Below are positions 33,872 to 42,232 of a DNA stretch of 64,000 nucleotides, piece by piece. The first letter of the stretch is position 1; the number at the start of each line of letters is the position of its first letter. Where the stretch lies: positions 159,239-223,238 of the forward strand of contig NZ_JAGYPM010000001.1 in assembly GCF_018343665.1 (NCBI RefSeq). The letters are read 5' to 3'. The notes below the pieces were generated by a model, which was not told where the DNA came from, made no database searches, and saw only the letters and a program-made list of their open reading frames with translations. This DNA comes from Cytobacillus citreus (lineage in GTDB: Bacteria > Bacillota > Bacilli > Bacillales > Cytobacillaceae). Made by a program: the position numbers and the translations under genes.

Positions 33872-35110
33872 ATGAGAGCACTGTCTCGTAAAATGGGTTT
33901 TATTTGCTTTCTGATTCTAGTGATGGTATTCACTAGTGCATGCAACTCAGAAAAAGCTGGAAATGAGGAGAATAATTCAAAAGAACCGGGTGAAGCAAAA
34001 AACAGTGAGCCGATCAAAATCGGTGTTCTTGCATCACAGACTGGAGGGTTGGAATCCTATGGAAAGCAAACTTTACAAGGATTCGAACTAGGACTTGATT
34101 ACGCAACAAACGGTACAAGAGAAGTAGCAGGCCGAAAGATTGAAGTATTTGTAGAGGATACAGAAACTAAGCCTGAAGTCGCTGTTCAGAAAGCAACAAA
34201 GCTTCTTGAGGAAAATGGGGTAGATTTCTTAGTAGGCTCCTCCAGCTCAGGAGACACACTTGCCGTACTGCCGCTTGCTGAAGAGTATGAAAAGATAATG
34301 GTGGTAGAACCAGCCGTAGCGGATTCGATTACAGGATCAGAATTTAATAAATATATTTTCCGGACAGCTCGAAACTCCTCACAGGATGCTGTTGCGGGTG
34401 CTGCGGCAATTGCCGATAAAGGAGTTAAGATTGCTACGCTAGCACCAGATTATTCCTTTGGACGGGATGGAGTACAAGCATTTAAGGAAGCTGCATTAAA
34501 GCTTGGCGCAGAAATTGTTCATGAAGAATACGCAGATCCGGCTGCAACGGATTTTACATCAAATATTCAAAAAATTATCGATTCTAAGCCTGACTATTTA
34601 TTTGTCATCTGGGCTGGTGCAAACTCTCCATGGAATCAAATTGCAGATATGAAGGTTCAGGAAAAAGGAATAAAAATTTCCACTGGTGCACCAGATATTG
34701 CTGCTTTAGCAACAATGGAGCCGCTTATTGGAATGGAAGGATTCACTGTTTATTATCATGATTTACCAAGTAATGATATCAACAAATGGCTAGTTGAAGA
34801 GCATAAAAAACGCTTTAATGGGGAGGTCCCAGATCTATTCACCCCAGGAGGGATGAGTGCAGCAATCGCTATTGTTGAGGCATTAAAGAAAACAGAAGGA
34901 GACGCAAAAACAGATACATTAATTAAAGCAATGGAAGGGATGAGCTTTGAAACACCTAAAGGCAAGATGACTTTCCGTCCTGAAGATCATCAGGCGCTTC
35001 AAACCCTATATGCAATTAAGCTCGAGAAGAAGGATGGCGTACCCTATCCTGTTCCAATATTAATGCGTGAACTGAGCCCAGAAGAGACAGAACCGCCGAT
35101 TAGAAACTAA
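33872..35110 (+). CDS. LIV-type ABC transporter substrate-binding lipoprotein
   Basis: The 412-aa protein has a signal peptide with lipobox (VFTSAC, Cys at about residue 24) and a type I periplasmic-binding fold (Peripla_BP_6: KIGVLASQTGGLESYGKQTL, FLVGSSSSGDTLAVLPLAEEY). In this family ligands are branched-chain amino acids, amides, urea or aromatic acids. The downstream acyl-CoA enzymes favour a carboxylic or aromatic acid, but this is inference. The ATG has AGGGGGAAAGAGG. It is first in the operon under the direct-repeat promoter. Confidence 0.87.
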   Translation: MRALSRKMGFICFLILVMVFTSACNSEKAGNEENNSKEPGEAKNSEPIKIGVLASQTGGLESYGKQTLQGFELGLDYATNGTREVAGRKIEVFVEDTETKPEVAVQKATKLLEENGVDFLVGSSSSGDTLAVLPLAEEYEKIMVVEPAVADSITGSEFNKYIFRTARNSSQDAVAGAAAIADKGVKIATLAPDYSFGRDGVQAFKEAALKLGAEIVHEEYADPAATDFTSNIQKIIDSKPDYLFVIWAGANSPWNQIADMKVQEKGIKISTGAPDIAALATMEPLIGMEGFTVYYHDLPSNDINKWLVEEHKKRFNGEVPDLFTPGGMSAAIAIVEALKKTEGDAKTDTLIKAMEGMSFETPKGKMTFRPEDHQALQTLYAIKLEKKDGVPYPVPILMRELSPEETEPPIRN

Positions 35111-35132
35111 TGGTCTTCGGAATTATTCCTTA

Positions 35133-35171
35133 GAATGAACTTCGGTTATGTTACCGAAGTTCATTCTTTCT
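35133..35171 (+). other. Strong hairpin between binding protein and ATPase genes
   Basis: ATGAACTTCGGT and ACCGAAGTTCAT form a perfect 12-bp stem with a six-base loop, followed by TCTTTCT. It is probably a partial terminator or mRNA stabiliser that lets the binding protein be made in excess over the rest of the operon. Confidence 0.75.
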
Positions 35172-35206
35172 ATTAATAAATTTTTGAAAAGTAGGCGGTG
35201 AAGAAA

Positions 35207-35980
35207 GTGGAACCTATCATAGAAACAAAAGGACTATCCATTTCTTTCGGTGGTCATACTGCCGTAGATGGTGTAAATATATCAGTGCCAAAAAATCACT
35301 TTAAATCAATCATTGGTCCTAATGGTGCTGGAAAAACGACCTTTTTTAATTTATTAAGTGGTCAATTATTACCGACCAAAGGGCAAATTTTCTTCAGAAA
35401 TAAAGAAATTACAAAAATGTCACCAACAGAAAGAACATGTCTTGGGCTAGGGCGCTCCTTTCAGATTACAAATGTTTTCCCGAACTTAACTGTATTAGAA
35501 AATGTAAGACTAGCAGTCCAATCACAAGCTGGTACCCGTTTTCAAATGCTTGCGCATTATAAGAAATATCGAATATTTGAAGAAAAGGCTGCAGAATGGT
35601 TAGAACTCGTGCTTCTTGACAATAAGAAGGAGATTGTTGCAAGAAACTTAGCACATGGTGAGAAACGAAAGCTTGAAATTGCCATGCTCTTAGCACTAAA
35701 TACGGAGGTTCTTCTTCTTGATGAACCGACAGCAGGAATGTCAGTTGAAGAAGTGCCGGCAATTTTGGATGTTATTAGAAAAATCAAGCGTGGAAATGAT
35801 CGAACGATTTTATTAATTGAACACAAAATGGATATGATTATGGATTTATCAGACTCCGTCATGGTTTTATTCAATGGCAAATTGCTTGCTGATGGAACAC
35901 CAAATGAAATCATGAAAAATGAGATTGTTCAGTCCGCGTATTTAGGAGGGTTGTACGATGTCAACTCAGTTAAAGCTTAG
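35207..35980 (+). CDS. LIV-type ABC transporter ATPase (LivG-like)
   Basis: A 257-aa ABC ATPase. Walker A GPNGAGKTT is near residue 39, and LAHGEKRKLEIAML replaces the usual LSGGQ with the LivG-typical HGE form. Walker B EVLLLDEPTAGM and the switch LLIEHKMDM follow. Starts GTG 35198 and GTG 35207 are both in frame; the second is better spaced from AGGCGGTGA and was chosen. It overlaps the next gene by 23 bases. Confidence 0.88.
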   Translation: MEPIIETKGLSISFGGHTAVDGVNISVPKNHFKSIIGPNGAGKTTFFNLLSGQLLPTKGQIFFRNKEITKMSPTERTCLGLGRSFQITNVFPNLTVLENVRLAVQSQAGTRFQMLAHYKKYRIFEEKAAEWLELVLLDNKKEIVARNLAHGEKRKLEIAMLLALNTEVLLLDEPTAGMSVEEVPAILDVIRKIKRGNDRTILLIEHKMDMIMDLSDSVMVLFNGKLLADGTPNEIMKNEIVQSAYLGGLYDVNSVKA

Positions 35981-36665
35981 TGAAGTTGAAACGTATATAG
36001 GACAGTATCATATTTTGCAAGGGGTTTCTTTTGAAGTGCGAGAAGGTGAGGTAACTGTCCTGCTTGGCAGAAATGGAGCTGGAAAGACAACAACACTTCG
36101 CACGATTATGGGGCTGAATCCTCCATCAAAGGGAGAGGTCATTTATAAGGGGGAAGTGATACAAGGCTTACCGACGTACACGGTCGCACAGAAAGGCATC
36201 GGCTATGTTCCAGAAGATCAGGGGATTTTTTCAGGTTTAACAGTTGAAGAAAATATGAAAGTAGCTATGAAAAATAATGATGATGCAACAAAGGAAAGAT
36301 TAGATTGGATACTAGAGCTATTTCCAGATTTAAAAAAATTCTGGAAAAAACAAGGAGGGCTCTTAAGTGGAGGGCAAAAACAAATGCTGTCCATTGCAAG
36401 GGCATATATCAATGAAAATGATCTTTTATTAATTGATGAACCAAGTAAGGGGCTGGCTCCAATTGTCGTTGAAAAGGTAATGGAAACGATATTGCAAATG
36501 AAGGAAAAGACAACAATCGTTCTCGTGGAACAGAATTTCATGATGGCAAGCACGATTGGAGACAAGTTTTATATTATTGATGACGGAAAAACAGTAAGCG
36601 AAGGATCAATGAATCTTTTAAAAGAAGATGAAGAAATGAGGAGAAAATATTTAGGGATTGCGTAA
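35958..36665 (+). CDS. LIV-type ABC transporter ATPase (LivF-like)
   Basis: A 235-aa ABC ATPase. Walker A GRNGAGKTTTLR is near residue 36, GYVPEDQGIFSGLTVEENM is typical of LivF, the signature is LSGGQKQMLSIARA and Walker B is LLLIDEPSKGL. It pairs with the LivG-like ATPase as a heterodimer on the inner face. The ATG with TAGGAGGG lies inside the end of the previous gene. Confidence 0.9.
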   Translation: MSTQLKLSEVETYIGQYHILQGVSFEVREGEVTVLLGRNGAGKTTTLRTIMGLNPPSKGEVIYKGEVIQGLPTYTVAQKGIGYVPEDQGIFSGLTVEENMKVAMKNNDDATKERLDWILELFPDLKKFWKKQGGLLSGGQKQMLSIARAYINENDLLLIDEPSKGLAPIVVEKVMETILQMKEKTTIVLVEQNFMMASTIGDKFYIIDDGKTVSEGSMNLLKEDEEMRRKYLGIA

Positions 36666-36682
36666 GGGAAGGAGGAGAAGTC

Positions 36683-37543
36683 ATGGATGTATTAATCAAT
36701 TTGTCATTGAACGGCCTTGCGACTGGAATGTTAATCTTTCTTCTTGCTGCAGGGTTAACACTAATCTTTGGTTTAATGGATGTTCTAAATTTTGCTCATG
36801 GAGGGCTTTTTGCATGGGGAGCATATAGCGGGACATGGATATACGCAACAACAGGAAGCTTTTTGATTGCAATTGCTGGAGCTATTTTGACAGGGCTTAT
36901 CCTTGGATTGCTTACAGAACGATGGATAATAAAACCAGTCTATGGAAATCATGTTCAGCAAATTTTAATCACTCTAGGATTAATGCTTGTTTTGTCAGAA
37001 CTACTTAAAGTGGTCTGGGGTCCTAATCAAATATCCGCCTCACCTCCAAGTTATTTAGCAGGCAGCTGGGAGCTTGGCAATGTCATTATTATCAAGTATA
37101 GAGTATTTATTATTGCAGTTGGTATTCTCGTGTTTGGTCTAGTTCAATACATTTTGAAAAACACAAAAATAGGGTTGATTGTAAGAGCGGGGGTTATGGA
37201 CAAAGAAATGGTTCAGGCTCTCGGTATTAATATTCAGAAGGTATTTATGCTTGTCTTTATGATTGGAGCAGGGATGGCGGCACTTGGCGGCGCTATGCTT
37301 GGGCCTTATTCAGGAGTTATCTATGCAGAAATGGGCCTAGAATTTGCAATCCTGGCCTTCATCGTTGTTGTAATTGGAGGAATGGGCAGTTTTCCAGGCT
37401 CTATTTTAGCAGCCATTTTAGTAGGTGTATCAGGCTCCTTTATGGCATATTATGTTCCGTCACTTTCTTTAGCAGTGAATATGCTTTTAATGGCAGTCGT
37501 ACTGATTTTTAGACCACAAGGCTTGTTTGGATTGAAGGGGTGA
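36683..37543 (+). CDS. LIV-type ABC transporter permease (LivH-like)
   Basis: The 286-aa protein has about eight hydrophobic segments (family BPD_transp_2). The N-terminal GLATGMLIFLLAAGLTLIFGLMDVLNFAHGG pattern and the cytoplasmic loop RAGVMDKEMVQALGIN are diagnostic for LivH. AAGGAGGAG ribosome site. It forms the channel with the LivM-like gene that follows four bases later. Confidence 0.9.
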   Translation: MDVLINLSLNGLATGMLIFLLAAGLTLIFGLMDVLNFAHGGLFAWGAYSGTWIYATTGSFLIAIAGAILTGLILGLLTERWIIKPVYGNHVQQILITLGLMLVLSELLKVVWGPNQISASPPSYLAGSWELGNVIIIKYRVFIIAVGILVFGLVQYILKNTKIGLIVRAGVMDKEMVQALGINIQKVFMLVFMIGAGMAALGGAMLGPYSGVIYAEMGLEFAILAFIVVVIGGMGSFPGSILAAILVGVSGSFMAYYVPSLSLAVNMLLMAVVLIFRPQGLFGLKG

Positions 37544-37547
37544 GGAG

Positions 37548-38546
37548 ATGAGAAAATCAATGAACAATAGAATGAACATTTTGTACGTGATAACAGCGGT
37601 CTTTCTCCTCGTCTTGCCATTTGTATATGAATCTAGAACACTTCTAATTTTATTAACACAGGTATTTATATTTGCCATTTTTGCCATGAGCTATGACATT
37701 CTGCTTGGCTATACCGGAATTGTTTCATTTGGGCATGCAATGTTTTTTGGTATAGGTGCATACACAATCGGTGTGTTTATGAAGCAATTCGAGCCAACTA
37801 TTCCGTACTTTCTTCTAGCAGTTTTGGTAACAATTGTTTTAACTGCGATCGTAAGCTTTGTTCTCGGATTATTAACATTACGGCTTAAGAGTCATTTTTA
37901 TGCGATGCTAACACTTGCTTTCTCAGGTCTATTTCTTGTTTTAGCTGAGAAGTGGCGAACTGTCACGTATGGGAATGATGGTTTTACATTTCGAATTCCT
38001 GATCTTTTTAAGGATCGTACTGATTTTTATCTTATTTGTCTTGTAACGATGATAGTCGTGTTTGCAATTTTAAGAAGGTTTACAAGTTCTCCTTTAGGAA
38101 GAGTTCTGCAAGCGATTCGTGAAAATGAACAGAGAACAGAATCTCTTGGGTATAGCATTCTTCATTATAAGGTGATTGCGAGTGTCATTTCTGGTGTTAT
38201 GGCCGGGCTTGCTGGGCTTCTATATTCAATGTCACTGCGTTTTGTTAATACAAGTGTTTTCACAATGGATATAACATTAGATGCCTTGCTAATGACAATC
38301 ATCGGTGGAGTCGGTACTTTAGTTGGGGCGATTATTGGAGCTGGTCTCATCGAATTTGCCCATCATTGGCTAACTGAATTGGCAAAGGTCCATTGGATCT
38401 TTGAGCGCTGGATAATCTTTTTCGGCATCATTTATATTTTAGCCGTTATGTTCTTTCCAATGGGAATTGTCGGTACATTAAAAAAGATAAAACTGAATCG
38501 TACGAAAAAAGAGGAGAAAAAAGCTGAAGAGAAAATCGCCAGTTAG
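37548..38546 (+). CDS. LIV-type ABC transporter permease (LivM-like)
   Basis: A 332-aa membrane protein of about nine to ten segments. LLGYTGIVSFGHAMFFGIGAY (split: LLGYTGIVSFG, HAMFFGIGAY) is near residue 50, and the loop GRVLQAIRENEQRTESLGYS near 185 is typical of LivM. The C terminus is very basic and charged. GGGGTGAGG ribosome site. Further ATG codons at residues 4 and 8 make the exact start uncertain by a few residues. Confidence 0.9.
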   Translation: MRKSMNNRMNILYVITAVFLLVLPFVYESRTLLILLTQVFIFAIFAMSYDILLGYTGIVSFGHAMFFGIGAYTIGVFMKQFEPTIPYFLLAVLVTIVLTAIVSFVLGLLTLRLKSHFYAMLTLAFSGLFLVLAEKWRTVTYGNDGFTFRIPDLFKDRTDFYLICLVTMIVVFAILRRFTSSPLGRVLQAIRENEQRTESLGYSILHYKVIASVISGVMAGLAGLLYSMSLRFVNTSVFTMDITLDALLMTIIGGVGTLVGAIIGAGLIEFAHHWLTELAKVHWIFERWIIFFGIIYILAVMFFPMGIVGTLKKIKLNRTKKEEKKAEEKIAS

Positions 38547-38556
38547 GGGGAGAAGG

Positions 38557-38733
38557 ATGGAGCAAAAACAGATTGCCTCATTTGTTGTCCGATTTCATTT
38601 AGCAGACATCGATGAAACAGGAAAGAAAAAATGGCGAATAAAGGTAACCCATGTTCAGGAAGATATAGAAATATTATTTGAAACCATAGATGAAGCCATG
38701 TCCTACATGAAAAATATTATTGGAGATTCATAG
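38557..38733 (+). CDS. Small 58-aa protein of unknown function
   Basis: MEQKQIASFVVRFHLAD, then IDETGKKKWRIKVTH and a C-terminal helix (EEAMSYMK-like). It has a clear AGGGGGAGAAGG ribosome site and starts 10 bases after livM, so it is very likely translated in the transporter operon. No family is recognised. The beta-rich, charged sequence with no membrane segment suggests a soluble accessory protein. Length and clean spacing argue against chance. Confidence 0.7.
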   Translation: MEQKQIASFVVRFHLADIDETGKKKWRIKVTHVQEDIEILFETIDEAMSYMKNIIGDS

Positions 38734-38790
38734 AAAAGCGGAGGCGCCTTGCCATGATGGACGAAATTAGATAAGAAAGGAGCTGAAGTA

Positions 38791-39810
38791 TTGGAGATTG
38801 GTATTCTAAGTACTGGAATCTATTTGCCTGATCAATATATAACTGGCGAAGAAATTGCTATAGAGGCAGGAATTCCGAAAGAAATTGTGGAAGGTAAAAT
38901 GGGGATAAAAAAGAAGACTATTCCAGGTGTAGAGGATCACACATGTGAAATGGGTATAAGAGCTGCAAAGCAGGCAATCAAGAAGGCTAATATAGATCCA
39001 CTAAATATTGACGTGGTCATTTATATTGGGGAAGAACATAAAGAATATCCACTTTGGACAGCTGGAATTAAGCTTCAGGAGGAAATAGGAGCTCTTAATG
39101 CATGGGCTTTTGATACAGCCCTTCGCTGTGGAACGACTGTCATGGCTTTAAAGGTAGCGAAAAGCCTTATGATTGCAGACCAGGAGATTAACACAGTGCT
39201 TCTTGCTGGCGGATACAGGAATGGTGATTTTATAGATTACAAAAATCCAAGGACAAGATTTATGTATAATCTTGGTGCTGGCGGTGGCGCGATTATTTTA
39301 CAAAAAGGACTTAAAAAAAATCGTCTCTTAGAAACTGAGATCATGACAGATGGTTCTTTTTCCGAGGATGTTGTCGTTGTAGCAGGTGGAACGAAATATC
39401 CTTTAACTAGTACTGCGTTGGAGGAAGGTCGCTATCAATTAGATGTTCTTGATCCTGCAGGTATGAAGGCGCGTTTAGAGCAAAAATCTATGGGCAACTT
39501 TTTGAATGTTATTCGTAAATCTGTCCACAAAAGCGGATATTCCGAAAAAGGTATTTCCTATGTTGGGATGCTCCATATGAAAAAGTCAGCACATGATTAT
39601 GTATTAAAGGAGTTAGGTCTTTCTGAAGATGCTTCAATCTATTTAGAAGATTATGGCCATATCGGTCAAATTGATCAAATATTGTCGCTGGAGCTTGCTG
39701 AAAAATCGGGAAAATTAAATAACGGTGATGTCGCAGTTCTAGTAAGTGCAGGCATAGGTTATGCCTGGGGTGCTACCACAATAAAATGGGGAGAGGAGAT
39801 AGTAGAATGA
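38791..39810 (+). CDS. KAS III/thiolase-fold condensing-type enzyme
   Basis: The 339-aa protein has the 3-oxoacyl-ACP synthase III fold. The nucleophile Cys is in DTALRCGTTVMAL near residue 112. The His region reads GMLHMKKSAHDYV near 264. Where FabH and OleA have the catalytic Asn (usually YGN or HGN) this protein has YGHIGQIDQIL near 290, so Asn is replaced by His. It may therefore condense, cleave or transfer acyl groups in a non-standard way. TTG start with GAAAGGAG. The stop overlaps the hydrolase ATG by four bases. Product unknown. Confidence 0.82.
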   Translation: MEIGILSTGIYLPDQYITGEEIAIEAGIPKEIVEGKMGIKKKTIPGVEDHTCEMGIRAAKQAIKKANIDPLNIDVVIYIGEEHKEYPLWTAGIKLQEEIGALNAWAFDTALRCGTTVMALKVAKSLMIADQEINTVLLAGGYRNGDFIDYKNPRTRFMYNLGAGGGAIILQKGLKKNRLLETEIMTDGSFSEDVVVVAGGTKYPLTSTALEEGRYQLDVLDPAGMKARLEQKSMGNFLNVIRKSVHKSGYSEKGISYVGMLHMKKSAHDYVLKELGLSEDASIYLEDYGHIGQIDQILSLELAEKSGKLNNGDVAVLVSAGIGYAWGATTIKWGEEIVE

Positions 39811-40703
39811 ATGAAATCATGATAAAAGAAGTTGAACTGCCTAATGGGGAAATGATTAGCTATCGGGAAAGATTAGGGGGGAGTCAAAAAATTCTTCTTG
39901 TTCATGGAAATATGAATTCCTCTAAGCATTGGGATGTTGTTCTAGAAAAAATGGACCCAAAATATAAACTTTATGCTTTGGATCAGAGAGGTTTTGGCCT
40001 TTCAAGTTATCATAAACCATTCTACTCAATTAAAGAGCTTGCTGAAGATCTTAAGTATTTTATAGAAGCAATTGGACTTAAAAACTTTACAATTGTTGGG
40101 TGGTCTTTAGGCGGAGCTGTTTGTATGCAGTATGTAGCTGATAATCCCGATGTTTGCGATAAAATGATTTTGCTTGCATCTGGATCTACACGGGGATATC
40201 CTCTCTATGAATCAAATGAAAATGGACTTCCGGATTTAACGAAGCGTGTCCAATCGTATGATCAAACAAAACGCGAGAAAACCAAGGTAGTAACAACTGA
40301 GCAAGTATATGCAACGAAAAATCGTGAATTTTTAAGAATGGTTTACGATGCCGTCATTTATACAAAAAACAAACCAGATCCTGAGAGATATGAAAAATAT
40401 ATCGATGATATGCTCACACAAAGGAATTATGCTGAAATCCTGCATGCATTGAATACATTTAACATTAGTAAGGAATTCAATGGCCTAACAGAAGGAACAG
40501 GGGAAGCAGAAAAAATTAAAATTCCGACACTCGTCCTTTATGGAGATCGTGATTTGGTGATTACGAAGGAAATGAATGAAGAAATTGTGGATGACATAGG
40601 AGAGAATGCTTTCTTCGTCGAATTAAAAGATTGCGGACATTCACCACTCATCGATGATTTGGAGCAGCTGCTTCAAGTAATGTCGGAATTTTTGGATAGT
40701 TAG
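39807..40703 (+). CDS. Alpha/beta hydrolase
   Basis: A 298-aa alpha/beta-hydrolase-fold protein. The oxyanion motif LVHGNMNSSKHW is near residue 36, the nucleophile elbow VGWSLGGAVC near 104, the Asp in LVLYGDRDLVI near 243, and the His in CGHSPLIDDL near 280. It resembles C-C bond or ester hydrolases of small acids. The ATGA overlap with the KAS-like gene and the GAGAGGAGA ribosome site imply tight coupling. Substrate unknown. OleB-type beta-lactone decarboxylases share the fold. Confidence 0.87.
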   Translation: MNEIMIKEVELPNGEMISYRERLGGSQKILLVHGNMNSSKHWDVVLEKMDPKYKLYALDQRGFGLSSYHKPFYSIKELAEDLKYFIEAIGLKNFTIVGWSLGGAVCMQYVADNPDVCDKMILLASGSTRGYPLYESNENGLPDLTKRVQSYDQTKREKTKVVTTEQVYATKNREFLRMVYDAVIYTKNKPDPERYEKYIDDMLTQRNYAEILHALNTFNISKEFNGLTEGTGEAEKIKIPTLVLYGDRDLVITKEMNEEIVDDIGENAFFVELKDCGHSPLIDDLEQLLQVMSEFLDS

Positions 40704-40705
40704 AT

Positions 40706-40757
40706 ATGCGGAAGCGCCTTGACCTCGAGCCCCTAGGCGCTGAAGCTAGACATTGAG
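40706..40757 (-). repeat. Short family C remnant
   Basis: GCGGAAGCGCCTTGACCTCGAG followed by CCCCTAGGCGCTGAAGCTAGACA is the two-arm core of the family C element with GGCGC pairing. A smaller trace (AAAAGCGGAGGCGCCTTG) lies at 38734-38751, before the KAS-like gene. Confidence 0.65.
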
Positions 40758-40768
40758 GAGGGAAATAC

Positions 40769-41509
40769 ATGAGACTTAAAGAAAAAGTAGCCATTATTAC
40801 AGGTGCTGCGAATGGGATTGGTTTTGCAGCAGCAGAGACGTTTGCACGCGAAGGAGCGTCTGTAGCACTGGCTGATTATGATGCAGAATTAGGTAAGGCA
40901 AGAGCTGGGGAGCTGCAAGACAAGGGATATAATGTGGAGTTCTTCGAGGTAAATGTTGCTGAAAGAGAAAGTATTGATCAAATGGTTACGGCTGTAAAAG
41001 ATTCATTTGGAAAAATTGATATTTTAGTTAATAATGCAGGGATTACAAGAGATGGAATGCTCTCGAAATTATCAAGTGAAGATTTTCAGTCCGTGCTTGA
41101 TGTAAATCTAACTGGAGTTTTCCATTGCACCCAAGCGGTACTCCCTGCCATGATCGAACAGGGAAAAGGAAAAATTATAAACACCTCATCTGTTTCAGGA
41201 GTGTATGGCAATATTGGGCAAACGAATTATGCTGCAACGAAAGCAGGGGTAGTTGGGATGACCAAGACGTGGGCAAAGGAGTTGGGTCGTAAAGGAATTA
41301 ATGTAAATGCAGTTGCTCCAGGGTTTATTCATACGGGAATGACAGCTAAAGTTCCCGAAAAGGTAATTGGACAAATGCAAATGATGATCCCTTTAGGACG
41401 ACTAGGTAACCCGGAGGATATTGCTAATGCCTACCTTTTCCTCGCATCAAACGAATCAGATTATGTCAACGGCACCGTCTTGCATGTCGATGGCGGGATC
41501 ATGATGTAA
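40769..41509 (+). CDS. FabG-like short-chain dehydrogenase/reductase
   Basis: A 246-aa classical SDR. The NAD(P) motif TGAANGIG is near residues 12-19, NNAG near 87, the catalytic Ser in NTSSVSG near 138, and YAATKAG (Tyr, Lys) near 151. It resembles 3-oxoacyl-ACP/CoA reductases. In this cluster it would reduce a 3-keto intermediate or oxidise a 3-hydroxy one. GAGGAGGG ribosome site. A family C remnant separates it from the hydrolase gene without a terminator, so co-transcription is likely. Confidence 0.9.
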   Translation: MRLKEKVAIITGAANGIGFAAAETFAREGASVALADYDAELGKARAGELQDKGYNVEFFEVNVAERESIDQMVTAVKDSFGKIDILVNNAGITRDGMLSKLSSEDFQSVLDVNLTGVFHCTQAVLPAMIEQGKGKIINTSSVSGVYGNIGQTNYAATKAGVVGMTKTWAKELGRKGINVNAVAPGFIHTGMTAKVPEKVIGQMQMMIPLGRLGNPEDIANAYLFLASNESDYVNGTVLHVDGGIMM

Positions 41510-41612
41510 GTAAAAAATAAGGCTCCTATTGAACGGGTTCCATTAGGGCAATTGTGTTTTAGTAATAATTATTATCGTGAAATATGCATTTGAATGTTTG
41601 GGGGAATTTCGG

Positions 41613-41640
41613 AAAAGAGCATCGAGGGGTGCTCTTTTTG
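41613..41640 (+). terminator. Terminator after the SDR gene
   Basis: AAAGAGCA and TGCTCTTT arms with an eight-base loop and T run, about 100 bases after the SDR stop. It closes the operon that starts at 33872. Confidence 0.8.
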
Positions 41641-41675
41641 TATGCGATATTTTTATTGATTTAATTTGGTTGGGT

Positions 41676-41989
41676 AGATTGGTGCCCGCCAACGAAGAAA
41701 ACCCGAGCAAGCGGTAATCAAAGCGATAGATTGGTGCCCGCCAACGAAGAAAACCCGAGCAAGCGGTAATCAAAGCGATAGATTGGTGCCCGCCAACGAA
41801 GAAAACCCGAGCAAGCGGTAATCAAAGCGATAGATTGATGCCCGCCAACGAAGAAAAACCGAGCTAACGGTAATCAAAGCGATAGATTGGTGCCCGCCAA
41901 CGAAGAAAACCCGAGCAAGCGGTAATCAAAGCGATAGATTGATGCCCGCCAACGAAGAAAAACCGAGCTAACGGTAATCAAAAAGAGAA
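41676..41989 (+). repeat. Tandem array of six 52-bp units
   Basis: Units start AGATTGGTGCCCGCC at 41676, 41728, 41780 and 41884, and AGATTGATGCCCGCC at 41832 and 41936. The first kind continues AAACCCGAGCAAGCGG and the second AAAACCGAGCTAACGG, giving the order 1-1-1-2-1-2. There are no spacers, so it is not CRISPR. It stands in the 723-base gap between the SDR and ligase genes. Minus-strand frames through it are repeat artefacts. Confidence 0.9.
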
Positions 41990-42011
41990 AACTATTATAA
42001 AAAGAAGATAT

Positions 42012-42168
42012 ATGCTTGGCGGACTTGCACAGGATATACTGACGTCGATTTTTGCCACAGCACAAGGAAAGCTTCGTCAGCGACACATCGCACGACCAAA
42101 AGGGGAGCTTTTGGGACGCCGTGGCGGTCTTTAGTCGACGTTCCTTTGCAAGGCACTTCCGCTTTTCC
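42012..42168 (+). repeat. Mosaic of family B/C hairpin modules
   Basis: GCTTGGCGGACTTGCACAGG, GACGTCGATTTTTGCCAC, the module AAGGAAAGCTTCGTCAGCG to CCAAAAGGGGAGCTTTTGGG, then GTGGCGG, GTCGACGTTCC and CACTTCCGCTTTTCC. The module lies in the loop of a GCCAC...GTGGC stem, as in family B copy 3 at 59774. Confidence 0.6.
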
Positions 42169-42169
42169 G

Positions 42170-42202
42170 TGTAACTAAGATGTAACTCTTCTATCCTACA
42201 AT
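42170..42202 (+). promoter_or_regulatory. SARP-type direct-repeat promoter of the ligase gene
   Basis: TGTAAC (42170), five bases, TGTAAC (42181), ten bases, TACAAT (42197-42202). Spacing and order are the same as at 33788-33820 and again no -35 is seen. The GTG start of the ligase follows 30 bases later. This marks the ligase as part of the same regulon. Confidence 0.65.
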
Positions 42203-42232
42203 AAAATTATCTTGGAAGAAGGAGCGATTGTT

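Noticed and set aside
41676-41989. Possible CRISPR array
   Set aside because: Units are head to tail with no unique spacers, and no cas gene is present.
41543-42086. Minus-strand frames over the 52-bp tandem array
   Set aside because: The protein is just the repeat unit read over and over, with no ribosome site.
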